Counted from the stretch's first letter, positions 1-8,151 are shown. The stretch is 64,000 nucleotides of DNA from an uncultured Eubacteriales bacterium (GCA_900316455.1 ONCX01000016.1:1-64000), one strand, 5' to 3'. The notes: generated by a model from the sequence alone, not told the origin. Numbers and translations: made by a program.

Positions 1-1
1 A

Positions 2-97
2 CCGCAGGCAATACTTTGTGTATTAACGAGGATTTTGGCAAAATATGGCGGAAAAGATGCAAGCGGGACGTGCGGGAAGAGATACTGAACAGGCTCT
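2..97 (+). repeat. Dispersed 96-bp repeat, copy A
   Basis: This stretch is repeated in inverted orientation at 30895-30990. The first 62 bases are identical (from CCGCAGGCAATAC to GATGCAAGC) and the remaining third has about eight substitutions and no gaps. Both copies end in AACAGGCTCT. I see no terminal inverted repeats and no transposase. Copy A starts at the edge of the window and runs straight into a radical SAM gene fragment. It could be a small non-autonomous mobile repeat or a conserved end of a larger element. Confidence 0.85.
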
Positions 98-437
98 TAC
101 TGTCATCGCTCCCAATGGCGACTTATACACGTGCGAGCATCTGGGAAGGGATATGGTCATCGGAAATGTATATGAGGGAATCACCGACAGGGCATTATCG
201 GATCGCTGCGCCAGTCGTCGCCCCGTATCCACCAAATGCTCCGGGTGTTTGCACTTGCCGAAATGCACCACCTTTGATATGTGTCCCGTCAAGAAGAAGA
301 TACAGCAATGTCGTGAAAGAATGATGGCTGACCTTACACATTTTTTGGAAGGAAGCATTGAGAAATACAAGATTTTATCAGAAACAGGAGGTGTAAGGTG
401 TGAAGGAAGCGTACATCAAGATGGAGATTCACATTGA
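45..437 (+). pseudogene. Radical SAM/SPASM maturase, C-terminal fragment fused to repeat
   Basis: The reading frame opens inside the repeat and, from about base 88, encodes a SPASM-type auxiliary iron-sulfur tail. It shows APNGDLYTCEHL, then a GNVYEGI segment, then KCSGC, KCTTF and DMCP. This spacing of Cys residues after 'PNGDLY.C' is typical of peptide-modifying radical SAM enzymes and anaerobic sulfatase-maturase relatives. The catalytic radical SAM barrel with its CxxxCxxC motif is missing: an in-frame stop lies at 24-26, inside the repeat, and the sequence left of the window is unknown. The fragment overlaps the start of the Cys-rich peptide gene at 400 by 38 bases, the tight coupling expected of a maturase and its substrate. 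I read it as a truncated maturase gene. A complete gene outside the window joined through the repeat is excluded by the stop. Confidence 0.6.
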
Positions 438-558
438 CGAGGTGGAGATAGACGACGTCATCACAACATCCGATGGCTGTCTTTTCGATTCGCCTTGTCC
501 TATCGATTCGTCGCCTTGTTCCGACGATGGCTGGGTTTGCATCTGTGGCAGTGTTTAA
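400..558 (+). CDS. Small Cys-rich peptide, candidate RiPP precursor
   Basis: This 52-residue gene was found by reading the sequence behind the radical SAM fragment. It has a strong ribosome site (AGGAGGTG at 386-393) seven bases before a GTG start. The N-terminal half is acidic and Cys-free (MEIHIDEVEIDDVI), as expected of a leader. The C-terminal half holds five Cys at residues 27, 33, 40, 47 and 49, three of them seven residues apart and flanked by Asp/Ser/Pro (FDSPC, DSSPC, GWVCIC). It overlaps the SPASM fragment and is followed 40 bases later by a strong terminator, so it closes the operon. Thioether-type peptides (sactipeptides, ranthipeptides) show this pairing of SPASM enzyme and Cys-rich core. 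The class is my inference, and I do not recognise the peptide family. Confidence 0.6.
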   Translation: MKEAYIKMEIHIDEVEIDDVITTSDGCLFDSPCPIDSSPCSDDGWVCICGSV

Positions 559-598
559 TGATGGAGCGGCGGCATTACACGCGCAATGAAAAAACACA

Positions 599-645
599 AT
601 CCAATGGCTCCTTTCGCGTCACGCGGAGGGAGCCATTGGATTTTT
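599..645 (+). terminator. Rho-independent terminator after the peptide gene
   Basis: A 12-bp perfect stem (TCCAATGGCTCC with GGAGCCATTGGA) is followed by TTTTT. It ends the radical SAM/Cys-rich peptide transcript. The rest of the gene-free stretch 559-924 holds only the promoter at 846-874; I see nothing else in it. Confidence 0.9.
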
Positions 646-845
646 GCGCGCTTTTCTTTCGTCTCGGGATGAAAGCGACCCTCTGTTCCCGTACATTTCC
701 ACAGAGAGAAATACAAGCGGGGCAACGAATAACAGTCCGTGCGTCAACGAGATTCTCATAGCCATATTTTTTTGACTACATAGGAACATGCCGTCCTCTT
801 TGGGTCATTCCATTGTTTCATTGCATGAATGTTTCGGAAGAACTC

Positions 846-874
846 TTGAATACTTCTGCGAAATGTGTTATACT
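846..874 (+). promoter_or_regulatory. Sigma-A promoter for the nucleotidyltransferase gene
   Basis: TTGAAT and TATACT are separated by 17 bases. The start codon follows about 45 bases downstream of the expected transcription start. Confidence 0.7.
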
Positions 875-924
875 CTTCATGTTGTTGTTTATAGGCGGAT
901 CATACAGAATAAGAGGGGCGGAAT

Positions 925-1302
925 ATGAATGCGCTGGGGAACAGAAACCGCAGGATCGTTGAAGCGGTCTTGCAAAAGGAAAAAATACTGTGTCCCGGTG
1001 CGGTTGCTCTGATTGGAATATACGGTTCTTTTCAGACCGGTGAAGTGCATCCGCTGTCGGATCTGGATTTGCTCATCCTGATCAATGATGACCGGGGATG
1101 GCAGTTAGCCACCGCCTTTATTCAGGACGATCTGGGCGTGGGACATGATATTTATTGCACAAGCTGGGACAGCCTGTGGCAGGATGCTTGCTTTTCTCAT
1201 CCCCATATCTCCAAATTGATGGACGCCAGAATCGTGTACTGTGCGGATGAAACATACCGGATTGAATTGGAGGAATTACGGAGAGCGGGACAGTCATTTT
1301 GA
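925..1302 (+). CDS. Nucleotidyltransferase-domain protein, probably C-terminally truncated
   Basis: The 125-residue product has the NTP_transf_2 fingerprint: GIYGSFQTGEVHPLSDLDLL at about residues 31-50, with the metal-binding SDLDL pair. This fold is shared by aminoglycoside adenylyltransferases and MNT-type antitoxins. A good ribosome site (GAGGGGCGG) precedes the ATG. Stand-alone enzymes with this opening usually have a further alpha-helical C-terminal domain. Here the protein stops soon after the catalytic domain, and the next sequence is a GNAT gene that lacks its N-terminus. A deletion joining the two genes near base 1300 is a simple explanation. The substrate is unknown and activity is doubtful. 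Confidence 0.65.
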   Translation: MNALGNRNRRIVEAVLQKEKILCPGAVALIGIYGSFQTGEVHPLSDLDLLILINDDRGWQLATAFIQDDLGVGHDIYCTSWDSLWQDACFSHPHISKLMDARIVYCADETYRIELEELRRAGQSF

Positions 1303-1312
1303 GGAGGACTGA

Positions 1313-1723
1313 GAAATCATCTCCCGGAAAACCATCGAGAACTGCCTGGATCACGGCGTTGCCTATTGTATACGGGAAGACGGCAGGATCGTCGGCGGCC
1401 TTGTGCTGAAGATCGATGAGGAGGGCAATCGGAATGAACCGGAGCTGTTGTTTGTCCATCCGGAGGCGCACAGTAAAGGCATCGGCTACGCCGCGTGGCG
1501 GGAGGTCGAACGTCTGTATCCCGACGCCGAGGTATGGGAAACGTGTACCTCATACTTTGAGACGAGGAACATCCATTTCTATGTCAACAAATGAGGGTTC
1601 CATATCGTCGGGTTTTTCAATAGTCACCATGTCGATCCGCACGATCCGGAGACCGCAGACGAGAACAGCTCCGAGAGGGAAGATGACATCGGCATGTTCC
1701 GCTTTGAGAAGCGTATGAAATAA
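1313..1723 (+). pseudogene. GNAT acetyltransferase remnant with in-frame TGA
   Basis: The frame encodes GNAT-like sequence: AYCIREDGRIVGGLVLKID, ELLFVHPEAHSKGIGYAAW (acetyl-CoA loop), HFYVNK-stop-GFHIVGFFN and a C-terminal FRFEKRMK. The N-terminal strand and helix are absent, and an upstream stop sits at 1310-1312. The TGA at 1592-1594 falls where related acetyltransferases usually carry Cys in a 'K-C-G-F' motif, so one base change from TGC or TGT explains it. The coding sequence on both sides of the TGA stays in one frame, which implies recent inactivation. I see no sign of selenocysteine insertion. Confidence 0.8.
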
Positions 1724-1782
1724 AATCACCCTGCCGCCGACACGGAGTCAGGGATGCAGGGCGATTATCTGATTGGGAGGAA

Positions 1783-2268
1783 TCACGCTTTTACATATTC
1801 GTCAAAGTTGAAGTTGCCGTAATAGCCGCTGGTGTAGTCGCTGTTGTGAAAGACCAGCTTCTCATCGTTGTCTCCTCTGAATTCAAACGTAATGTCCTCG
1901 GATTCGCCGGTGCTGAAGCTGACGCTCATCAGAGCGATCACCTTTTCACTGTTGTTGTTGTAAACCTGATGATAAGTTGAAACCGTGTAGGTAAAGGTAC
2001 ATTTCTTGTCAAAGATACCCTCATAGGTTCCCGTTCCGTCTTTCTTGAATGTCAACTGCTCCAAATCTACGCCGGAAAATGTCCATGTGCCGTACAGCTT
2101 TGCTTTGCTGGCGTCGATCAATGCGGCGTCGCTGTCCTCCTGACTGCTGACGGCCATTGCGTTGCTGTCGCTGACATTTTCCTTGCCGTCTGAGCCGTCG
2201 CCGCCGCAGGCAGTCAAGGCCATAAGCAACGCGGCAGCTATCAACAGCGCTGTTATCCTTCTCTTCAA
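1783..2268 (-). CDS. Small secreted lipoprotein of unknown function
   Basis: The product has a lipoprotein signal peptide: KRR, a hydrophobic stretch ALLIAAALLMAL, then the lipobox LTAC followed by GG. After lipid attachment the mature part is about 140 residues, acidic near the N-terminus (DGSDGKENVSDSN) and then beta-rich with many Thr, Ser and Tyr. It resembles short DUF-type surface lipoproteins of gut Clostridia. I chose the TTG at 2268 because AGGGGTG lies seven to eight bases upstream; the longer ATG/TTG alternatives up to 2301 lack a ribosome site and would place extra residues before the KRR. It stands alone under its own promoter at 2320-2347. No enzymatic motif is visible. Confidence 0.75.
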   Translation of the reverse strand: MKRRITALLIAAALLMALTACGGDGSDGKENVSDSNAMAVSSQEDSDAALIDASKAKLYGTWTFSGVDLEQLTFKKDGTGTYEGIFDKKCTFTYTVSTYHQVYNNNSEKVIALMSVSFSTGESEDITFEFRGDNDEKLVFHNSDYTSGYYGNFNFDEYVKA

Positions 2269-2319
2269 GATGAAACACCCCTTCATATAGTTGTTTGTCA
2301 AGGATTTGCGGTTATTCCT

Positions 2320-2347
2320 ATTCTACCATATCATCTGATTTTGTCAA
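2320..2347 (-). promoter_or_regulatory. Sigma-A promoter for the lipoprotein gene
   Basis: On the minus strand TTGACA and TAGAAT are 16 bases apart, about 50 bases before the TTG start. Confidence 0.7.
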
Positions 2348-2476
2348 TAGAATTACAGGTTCAAATTGATTGGTGCAGGAACGCTGTTCAGCGTGGTGCG
2401 TCATCTGTTTTTTTGCGTGTGGCGTCTGCCACTATCCATCATGAAGCCTTGGCGTTTTTCGGAGACCGGAATGGTT

Positions 2477-2520
2477 ACAGCGCCTGTGCTGCAGCTATCT
2501 CAGCCGCGCACAGGCGCTGT
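2477..2520 (-). terminator. Hairpin after the LRR surface-protein gene
   Basis: A 13-bp perfect stem (ACAGCGCCTGTGC with GCACAGGCGCTGT) lies immediately after the stop codon of the LRR gene. There is no U-tract, so it may stabilise the 3' end or act as a weak terminator. Confidence 0.5.
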
Positions 2521-2522
2521 AT

Positions 2523-5336
2523 TCATTGAATGGTTACCTTGATGTTGTTTGAATTGAGCGTATAGCCGTTCTGATCTGTGATAATGCATTGGACGAGCAT
2601 GCCATTCCAGGTGGCATTCGACACGACGGTGATCGAGGCGGTGGTTTTTCCTTTCCACTGATTCCATGTGGTCTGTCCCGCTTTTTTATAGAGCCATTGG
2701 TAGGTCAGTCCTCTGCCCGTAGCGCTGACAGAGAAGGTGGCAGACTTTCCTGCCCGGACGGTCACCTCCTGCGTCTGGCTGATGATGGTGATGGGGGGAG
2801 TTACGCGGACTTTCGCCACTCTCGACTTGACGGAATGACCCTCGCTGTCCTTGACGAGACAATAGAGCTGGATGCCGTTCCATGATTTGTTGGGAGTGCA
2901 GGTCTCGCTGGCGTGCGTCCGCCCGTTCCATTTGGAGAAGGAGGACTGTCCTTCCTTCTTGAAATACCACTGGTAGGTCAGTCCGTTACCCACTGCCCTC
3001 ACCGAAACGGTCAGCGAGTCTCCGAGCGTAATGATACGATCCTCCGGCTGATGGGTGATGGCAAGCTGTTTATTGACTGTGACGGTGATCTTGTTGGAAT
3101 TGACCTGATTGCCATATTTGTCCTTTACCCTGCAATAAAGCAGAATGCCGTTCCAGGTGGCGTTGGGGACGCAGGTTTCGCTGGCGCTGGTGTGTCCGTT
3201 CCAAGCGGAGAAGGAGGACTGATCGGATTTCTTGAAATACCACTGGTAGGTCAGTCCGTCGCCTTCCGCTTTCAGAGAAAGGGTGACTGGGTCGCCGAGA
3301 TAGACCGTCTTGTTGGTGGGCTGGGTGGTGATTTTCAGCTTGTTTCTGACGGTGACTGTGACGGTGCTTGAATTCACAGAATTGTTGTATTTGTCCTTGA
3401 CTTTGCAGTAAAGCTGAATGCCGTTCCATGATGTGTTCGGGGTGCTGGTTTCGCTGGCGCCTGTGTGCCCGCTCCAAGCGGAGAAGGATGATTCACCCTT
3501 CTTCTTGAAATACCACTGGTAGGTCAGTCCGTCGCCTTCCGCTTTCAGCGAAAGGGTGACTGGGTCGCCGAGATAGACCGTTTTATTAGTGGGCTGGGTC
3601 GTGATTTGCAGTTTAGTCCTTATGGTAAGGGTAATTGTGCTGGAAGTGACAGAATTGTCATAGCTGTTTTTCACAACGCAATAAAACTGACAGCCGTTCC
3701 ATGGCGTATCCGGCGTGAAGGATTCCGAAGCGCCGGTGTGCCCGCTCCAAGCGGAAAAGGATGACTGACCAGATTTCTTGTAATACCACTGATAGGTCAG
3801 TCCGTCGCCGTTCGCCTTGAGCGAAAGAGTGACGGAGTCGCCAAGATAGACCGTTTTGTTGGTGGGCTGGGTGGTGATGGATAATTCGCCGTAATTGTAA
3901 TTAACTGTAACGGAGTCCCTGACAACGCCTTTCCAACTGGAATTGTTCCACTCACTCTGCGTTCCAACGTAATTGACGGTTTTGATTGGCGTGGAAAGGA
4001 ACACAGATGAGCTGATTGACGGAGATTTGGCATAAATCGTCACGCTCGTCAGACTGCTGCAATACTCGAAAGCACAATCCCCAATGCTCGTGACGGAATT
4101 GGGTATTGTCACGCTCGTCAGACTGCTGCAATGCGCGAAAGCATAATCCCCAATGCTCGTGACGAAATTGGGTATTGTAAATGTGTTTCCTTTTTTATTC
4201 GGATAACAGAGTAGCGTTGTTTTACTTTTATTATACAACACGCCATCCTGACTTGCATAATTTGTATTTCCGCTGTCAACGTTAATGCGAGAGAGTTCGG
4301 TGCACGAAAGGAAAGCACAATCCCCAATGCTCGTGACGGAATTGGGGATCGTCACGCTCGTCAGACTGCTGCAGCCATAGAAAGCCTCATGCCCAATGCT
4401 CGTAACGGAATTGCCTATCGTCACGCTTGTCAGACTGCTGCAACCATAGAAAGCATCATTCCCAATGCTGGTGACGAAATTGGGAATCGTAAATGAACTT
4501 CTTTTTTTCGGATAAAGGAGTAGAGTTGTTTTACTTTTATTATACAACACGCCATCTTGACTTGCATAATTCGCATTTCCACCGTCTACAATAAAGCAAG
4601 TGAGTTCAGTACAGCCATAGAAAGCATTATACCCAATACTTGTAACGGAACTGCCTATCGTTACACTCGTCAGACTGCCGCAGCCAAAGAAAGTATACTG
4701 CTCAATGTTCGTGACGGAATTGCCTATCGTCACGCTCGTCAAACTACTACAATCCTTGAAAACAGCGAATCCTAAGCTCGCGACGGAATTGGGTATTGTC
4801 ACGCTCGTCAGACTGCTGCAGTCAGAGAAAGCACACCACCCAATATTTGTGACGGAATTACCTATCGTCACGCTCGTCAGATCAGTGCAGTAATAGAAAG
4901 CATACCGCCCAATTTTCGTGACAGAATTGGGAATTGTAAATGTATTTCCTTTCTTATTCGGATAACAGAGTAGAGTTGTTTTGCTTTTATTATATAACAC
5001 TCCATCTTGACTTGCATAATTTGTATTTCCGCTGTCTACGTAAACGCGAGTTAGTTCAGTGCAGTTAGAGAAAGCTCGCGACCCAATGCTCGTGACGGAA
5101 TCGGGGATCGTAACACTCGTCAAACGGCCGCAATCCTCGAAAGCACTATCCCCAATGCTTGTGACGGAATTGGGAATCACCACATCGCCGCCTGCGCCGA
5201 TATACTTAGTCAGTACGCCGTCTTCAATTTCAAAATCTCCGTCGGCAAATACATTCATGCTCCCCGCGCCGGACGGCAGGAACAGCCCTAACATCGCCAG
5301 CACCAGCACGATTGATACGATTCGTTTTTTCATCAT
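2523..5336 (-). CDS. Secreted BspA-type leucine-rich-repeat protein with five Ig-like domains
   Basis: The 937-residue protein begins with a signal peptide (MMKKRIVSIVLVLAMLGLFLPSG). Residues about 45-470 are LRR_5/BspA repeats of the form 'SVTSIGDSAFEDCSSLTSVTIPN'. They are interrupted three times by a longer insert carrying NYASQDGVLYNKSKTTLL. The C-terminal half, about 490-937, contains five tandem Ig-like modules of about 87 residues, each starting near ITTQPTNKTVYLGD and containing LTYQWYFKK and WNG. There is no LPXTG sorting signal, transmembrane tail or dockerin, so attachment is unexplained; it may be released or bound non-covalently. BspA-like proteins mediate adhesion to host or other bacteria. 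The start ATG has GAGGAAA seven bases upstream. It is monocistronic. Confidence 0.88.
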   Translation of the reverse strand: MMKKRIVSIVLVLAMLGLFLPSGAGSMNVFADGDFEIEDGVLTKYIGAGGDVVIPNSVTSIGDSAFEDCGRLTSVTIPDSVTSIGSRAFSNCTELTRVYVDSGNTNYASQDGVLYNKSKTTLLCYPNKKGNTFTIPNSVTKIGRYAFYYCTDLTSVTIGNSVTNIGWCAFSDCSSLTSVTIPNSVASLGFAVFKDCSSLTSVTIGNSVTNIEQYTFFGCGSLTSVTIGSSVTSIGYNAFYGCTELTCFIVDGGNANYASQDGVLYNKSKTTLLLYPKKRSSFTIPNFVTSIGNDAFYGCSSLTSVTIGNSVTSIGHEAFYGCSSLTSVTIPNSVTSIGDCAFLSCTELSRINVDSGNTNYASQDGVLYNKSKTTLLCYPNKKGNTFTIPNFVTSIGDYAFAHCSSLTSVTIPNSVTSIGDCAFEYCSSLTSVTIYAKSPSISSSVFLSTPIKTVNYVGTQSEWNNSSWKGVVRDSVTVNYNYGELSITTQPTNKTVYLGDSVTLSLKANGDGLTYQWYYKKSGQSSFSAWSGHTGASESFTPDTPWNGCQFYCVVKNSYDNSVTSSTITLTIRTKLQITTQPTNKTVYLGDPVTLSLKAEGDGLTYQWYFKKKGESSFSAWSGHTGASETSTPNTSWNGIQLYCKVKDKYNNSVNSSTVTVTVRNKLKITTQPTNKTVYLGDPVTLSLKAEGDGLTYQWYFKKSDQSSFSAWNGHTSASETCVPNATWNGILLYCRVKDKYGNQVNSNKITVTVNKQLAITHQPEDRIITLGDSLTVSVRAVGNGLTYQWYFKKEGQSSFSKWNGRTHASETCTPNKSWNGIQLYCLVKDSEGHSVKSRVAKVRVTPPITIISQTQEVTVRAGKSATFSVSATGRGLTYQWLYKKAGQTTWNQWKGKTTASITVVSNATWNGMLVQCIITDQNGYTLNSNNIKVTIQ

Positions 5337-5369
5337 TTGTTTTTCCTCGCTTTCATGTAGGTTTTCTTT

Positions 5370-5398
5370 ATTTTACCACGTATTGTCAGAAAATACAA
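5370..5398 (-). promoter_or_regulatory. Probable promoter of the LRR gene
   Basis: On the minus strand TTGTAT and TAAAAT are separated by 17 bases, about 30 bases before the start codon. The gene-free stretch 5337-5689 otherwise holds only the terminator at 5588-5627. Confidence 0.5.
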
Positions 5399-5587
5399 GA
5401 GTTTACAATACTTTTTATACTGAAAGAAAACAAATTTATCGCAAGGATATTTCGTGTCATGCGAGGATGACGACGACGGGCTGGCGCCCGCCTTAGGAGG
5501 AAGACGAATCAGGGCGCGAAATAAGTCCAAAAAATGTCTGATTTTAGCCGGAGAGTAGTATTATATTAATTGCTGTGATTTGCCTGC

Positions 5588-5627
5588 AAAAAAGCCAATG
5601 CAACGACATTCCCTGCATTGGCTTTTT
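5588..5627. terminator. Bidirectional terminator downstream of glmS
   Basis: AAAGCCAATGCA pairs with TGCATTGGCTTT. The stem is flanked by an A-run on one side and a T-run on the other, so it can work on both strands. It lies about 60 bases after the glmS stop. Confidence 0.8.
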
Positions 5628-5689
5628 CAATTATTTTATTTTTCTGTTTCAGTCGGCAAGACGTGAGCTTTCACTCTCTGTCCGGACAC

Positions 5690-7446
5690 TCATTCAACCG
5701 TGACGGATTTGGCAAGATTGCGGGGCTTGTCAACGTCGCAGCCGCGTGCCACGGCGGTGTAATAGGCAAATATCTGAAGCGGTACTATCGCGGCGATGGG
5801 TCGGATGAATTCATCCACATCGGGAATCTCGATCTTGTGGTCGTAAATCGTGCTGTCCACGCTCGCGCCCTTCTTGCAGAGCAGAATTACCTTCGCTCCC
5901 CTCGCCTTGACCTCCTTGACGTTGCTGACGGTCTTTTCAAAGAGCTGGTCGCCAGACGCAATCGCAATAACCGGCATTCCAGGCTCGATGAGGGAAATAG
6001 TGCCGTGCTTCAGCTCGCCTGCGGCGTATGCCTCAGAGTGAATATACGATATCTCCTTGAGCTTGATGGACGCCTCCCAGCAGAGAGCGCAGTCATAGCC
6101 CCTGCCGATAAAGAAGAGATCCTCGCAGTCCTTATAACTCTCGGTCATTTCCTTATAAATTTCCGCGTTCTCGAGTTCTCCGGCTACAACGTCGGGAATC
6201 TCTCTGAGCAGATCGGAATAACGCTCCAGCTCGGCGTCGCTGACAGTGCCGCGCTCGCAGGCAAATCTCAGAGCCATCATGAGCATTACGGCAACCTGGC
6301 AGGTGTATGCCTTTGTCGTGGCAACGGCAATTTCCGGTCCAGCCCATGTGTACAACACAATGTCAGCTTCTCTGGCTATCGTGGAGCCGACGACATTCAC
6401 AATGGCAATCGTCGGAATTCCTCTCTTTTTGGCAATACGCAGTGCTGCCAGCGTGTCGGCGGTTTCTCCGCTCTGGGAAATCACAACAACGGCGTCGCCT
6501 TCTTCAAAGAGCAGGCTGGAATATCTGAATTCTGAAGCTACCTCTGTGAATACAGGAACCTTCGCAATGCGCTCTATCATATGTCTGCCGACCATTCCTG
6601 CGTGAAGCGCGCTTCCGCAGGCTACGACATGCAGACGCTTTATCTTGGAAATATCCGGCATCTCCTCCGCAAATATTCCCTTTGCTCCGTTTTTCAGGCG
6701 CGGAAGAATCGTATCGGCAAGCACCTTGGGCTGCTCGTTTATCTCCTTGAGCATGAAGTGATCGTACCCGCCTTTTTCGGCTGCCGAAACGTCCCATGTG
6801 GCGGTGAATACGTCCTTTTCAATCGGCTCTCTGTCAGCGCCGAGAATCCTGATGGAATCGGCTGTGATGATTGCAAGCTCATTCTCTTCAAGCAGGTAAT
6901 ATTTATTCGTCCTGCTGAGAATTGCCGGAATGTCGGACGCAATGTAATTCTCGCCCTCTCCTATTCCGACAATAAGCGGACTGTCCTTGCGTATGGCAAA
7001 AAGCTTTTCCGGATAATCGTCAAAAAGCACTCCGAACGCATAGGAGCCGCGGATTCTGGCAACCGCCGAATAGATAGCGTCTATCGGGTCGCCGTCGTAA
7101 TACTTGTCGATAAGCTGGGCGGCAACCTCCGTATCTGTTTCGGAAAGGAATGTGCGTCCCTCTTCAATCATTTTTTCTTTAAGCTCAGAATAATTCTCAA
7201 TTATTCCGTTGTGGACAAGAGTGACCTTGCCGCTTCTGTGGGGGTGGCTGTTGACGTCGGAAGGCTCGCCGTGAGTCGCCCATCCAAATTCTTGATGCGT
7301 CCCTTTGCCTTTATAACCTTCACTTTGCTGTTTTCAAATACAGCGACGCCCGCCGAATCATAACCTCTGTATTCAAGCTTTTTAAGCCCGTCAATGAGAA
7401 TCTCGGTTGAATTATTATTTCCTATGTATCCTACGATACCACACAT
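5690..7446 (-). pseudogene. glmS: Glucosamine-fructose-6-phosphate aminotransferase, frameshifted by an internal deletion
   Basis: GlmS makes glucosamine-6-phosphate from fructose-6-phosphate and glutamine, the first step to UDP-GlcNAc. The start [10 protein letters not shown] gives the Cys2 nucleophile after GGAGGT. The C-terminal frame holds both SIS domains (SQSGETADT, GPEIAVATTKAYT) and the conserved end DKPRNLAKSVTVE. The frames do not join: after GRIKNLD the sequence jumps to WATHGEPSD near base 7282. Compared with family members this drops about 18 residues, including the GIGHTR segment of the glutamine-binding loop, and shifts the frame (missing length equals 1 modulo 3). GATG occurs at both expected ends, suggesting microhomology deletion or an assembly collapse. 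Everything else is well conserved, so the lesion is recent or artificial. Confidence 0.85.
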
Positions 7447-7479
7447 ATATAAAATACCTCCAAAAATATGACAGAGTAA

Positions 7480-7637
7480 CGGCACTTCTGTTCACCGGTC
7501 GCCCTGTGTTTTGTATGCCGATATGCAGCTTCTCTGCAAAGCCGGAAAGCATCCGCCGAATAATCGATAAGCTTCCATCCTCGTCATCCGTTCAGCGTTA
7601 AAAAGCATATTGTATTACGCTCAACGGGTCAGGCGCT
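7480..7637 (-). ncRNA. glmS ribozyme-riboswitch
   Basis: The minus strand carries the conserved core: GCGCC just after the cleavage site (A at 7637, G at 7636), GACGAGGATGG, TTATCGA and TTCGGCGGATGC, then CCGG and a 3' GGGCGACCGGTGAACAG domain. This ribozyme binds glucosamine-6-phosphate and self-cleaves, lowering glmS expression. The pattern matches the Rfam glmS family as I know it. It sits directly upstream of the glmS ribosome site. The core looks intact although the coding gene is damaged. Confidence 0.95.
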
Positions 7638-7703
7638 TTCTTCTAACAAAAAATCTGAAAAAAACAAAAAAAATTTCCACCTCCGAAAATATGCTTACGT
7701 TTA

Positions 7704-7732
7704 ATTAAATCATATAATAACAAATTTGTCAA
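7704..7732 (-). promoter_or_regulatory. Promoter of the glmS ribozyme/mRNA
   Basis: TTGACA and TTTAAT are spaced by 17 bases on the minus strand. An A-rich tract precedes the -35 box. The predicted start lies about 60 bases before the ribozyme cleavage site. Confidence 0.7.
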
Positions 7733-7802
7733 CAGTGATTTTTTTTAAAAATATACCCGTTATCTCGCTTTATTTTATTATAAATTTTGCCATTGATTTT
7801 TT

Positions 7803-7831
7803 TTGACGTTATTATATAATTAAAGCATAAT
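7803..7831 (+). promoter_or_regulatory. Plus-strand promoter facing the minus-strand promoter at 7942-7970
   Basis: TTGACG and CATAAT are separated by 17 bases. It could start a transcript of about 300 bases leading to the gene at 8152, and that transcript would be antisense to the small peptide frame at 7820-7879. Confidence 0.5.
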
Positions 7832-7879
7832 AGATATATTCACCCCAAGAACAAAAAAGAACGACAGAACAAATGACAT
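7820..7879 (-). CDS. Possible 19-residue hydrophobic peptide
   Basis: The gene-free stretch 7447-8151 contains, besides glmS control elements, a short frame reading MSFVLSFFFVLGVNISIML. It follows a purine-rich site (GGCGGAGCGGGTG) about four bases before the ATG and lies about 60 bases after a consensus promoter. It would form a single short membrane segment. Translation is unproven. A type I toxin-like peptide with an antisense RNA from the opposing promoter is one idea; chance is another. Confidence 0.25.
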   Translation of the reverse strand: MSFVLSFFFVLGVNISIML

Positions 7880-7941
7880 AATCACCCGCTCCGCCGAACA
7901 AAAGTTGCGCATGTGGTGCAAGGACACAACCTTCATTTGAA

Positions 7942-7970
7942 ATTATACCACGGCATTTCCTAAATGTCAA
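7942..7970 (-). promoter_or_regulatory. Perfect-consensus sigma-A promoter in intergenic DNA
   Basis: TTGACA and TATAAT are exactly 17 bases apart on the minus strand. No annotated gene lies directly downstream except the 19-residue peptide frame, so it may drive a small RNA. Confidence 0.75.
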
Positions 7971-8151
7971 TACTTTAAGCTCCAAAATTTGCAAATTCGG
8001 ACAAAAAATATTTGCTTTGAATCTTAAACTATTCGGCAAATAATCTCAATGTATTTTATTGATACTTTTATACTGATTTTTTGTAAATGACTTATTATTA
8101 TAAATTTCATTATTTTGTTTCTATATGATACTAAGCTTGGGAGATTTAGTT

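Noticed and set aside
1592..1594. TGA as a selenocysteine codon in the GNAT gene
   Set aside because: The gene also lacks its N-terminus and no stem-loop typical of selenocysteine insertion follows the TGA; nonsense mutation is simpler.
7812..8039. 75-residue minus-strand frame in the glmS upstream region
   Set aside because: Its start lies upstream of the strong promoter at 7942-7970, it has no ribosome site, and its composition looks random.
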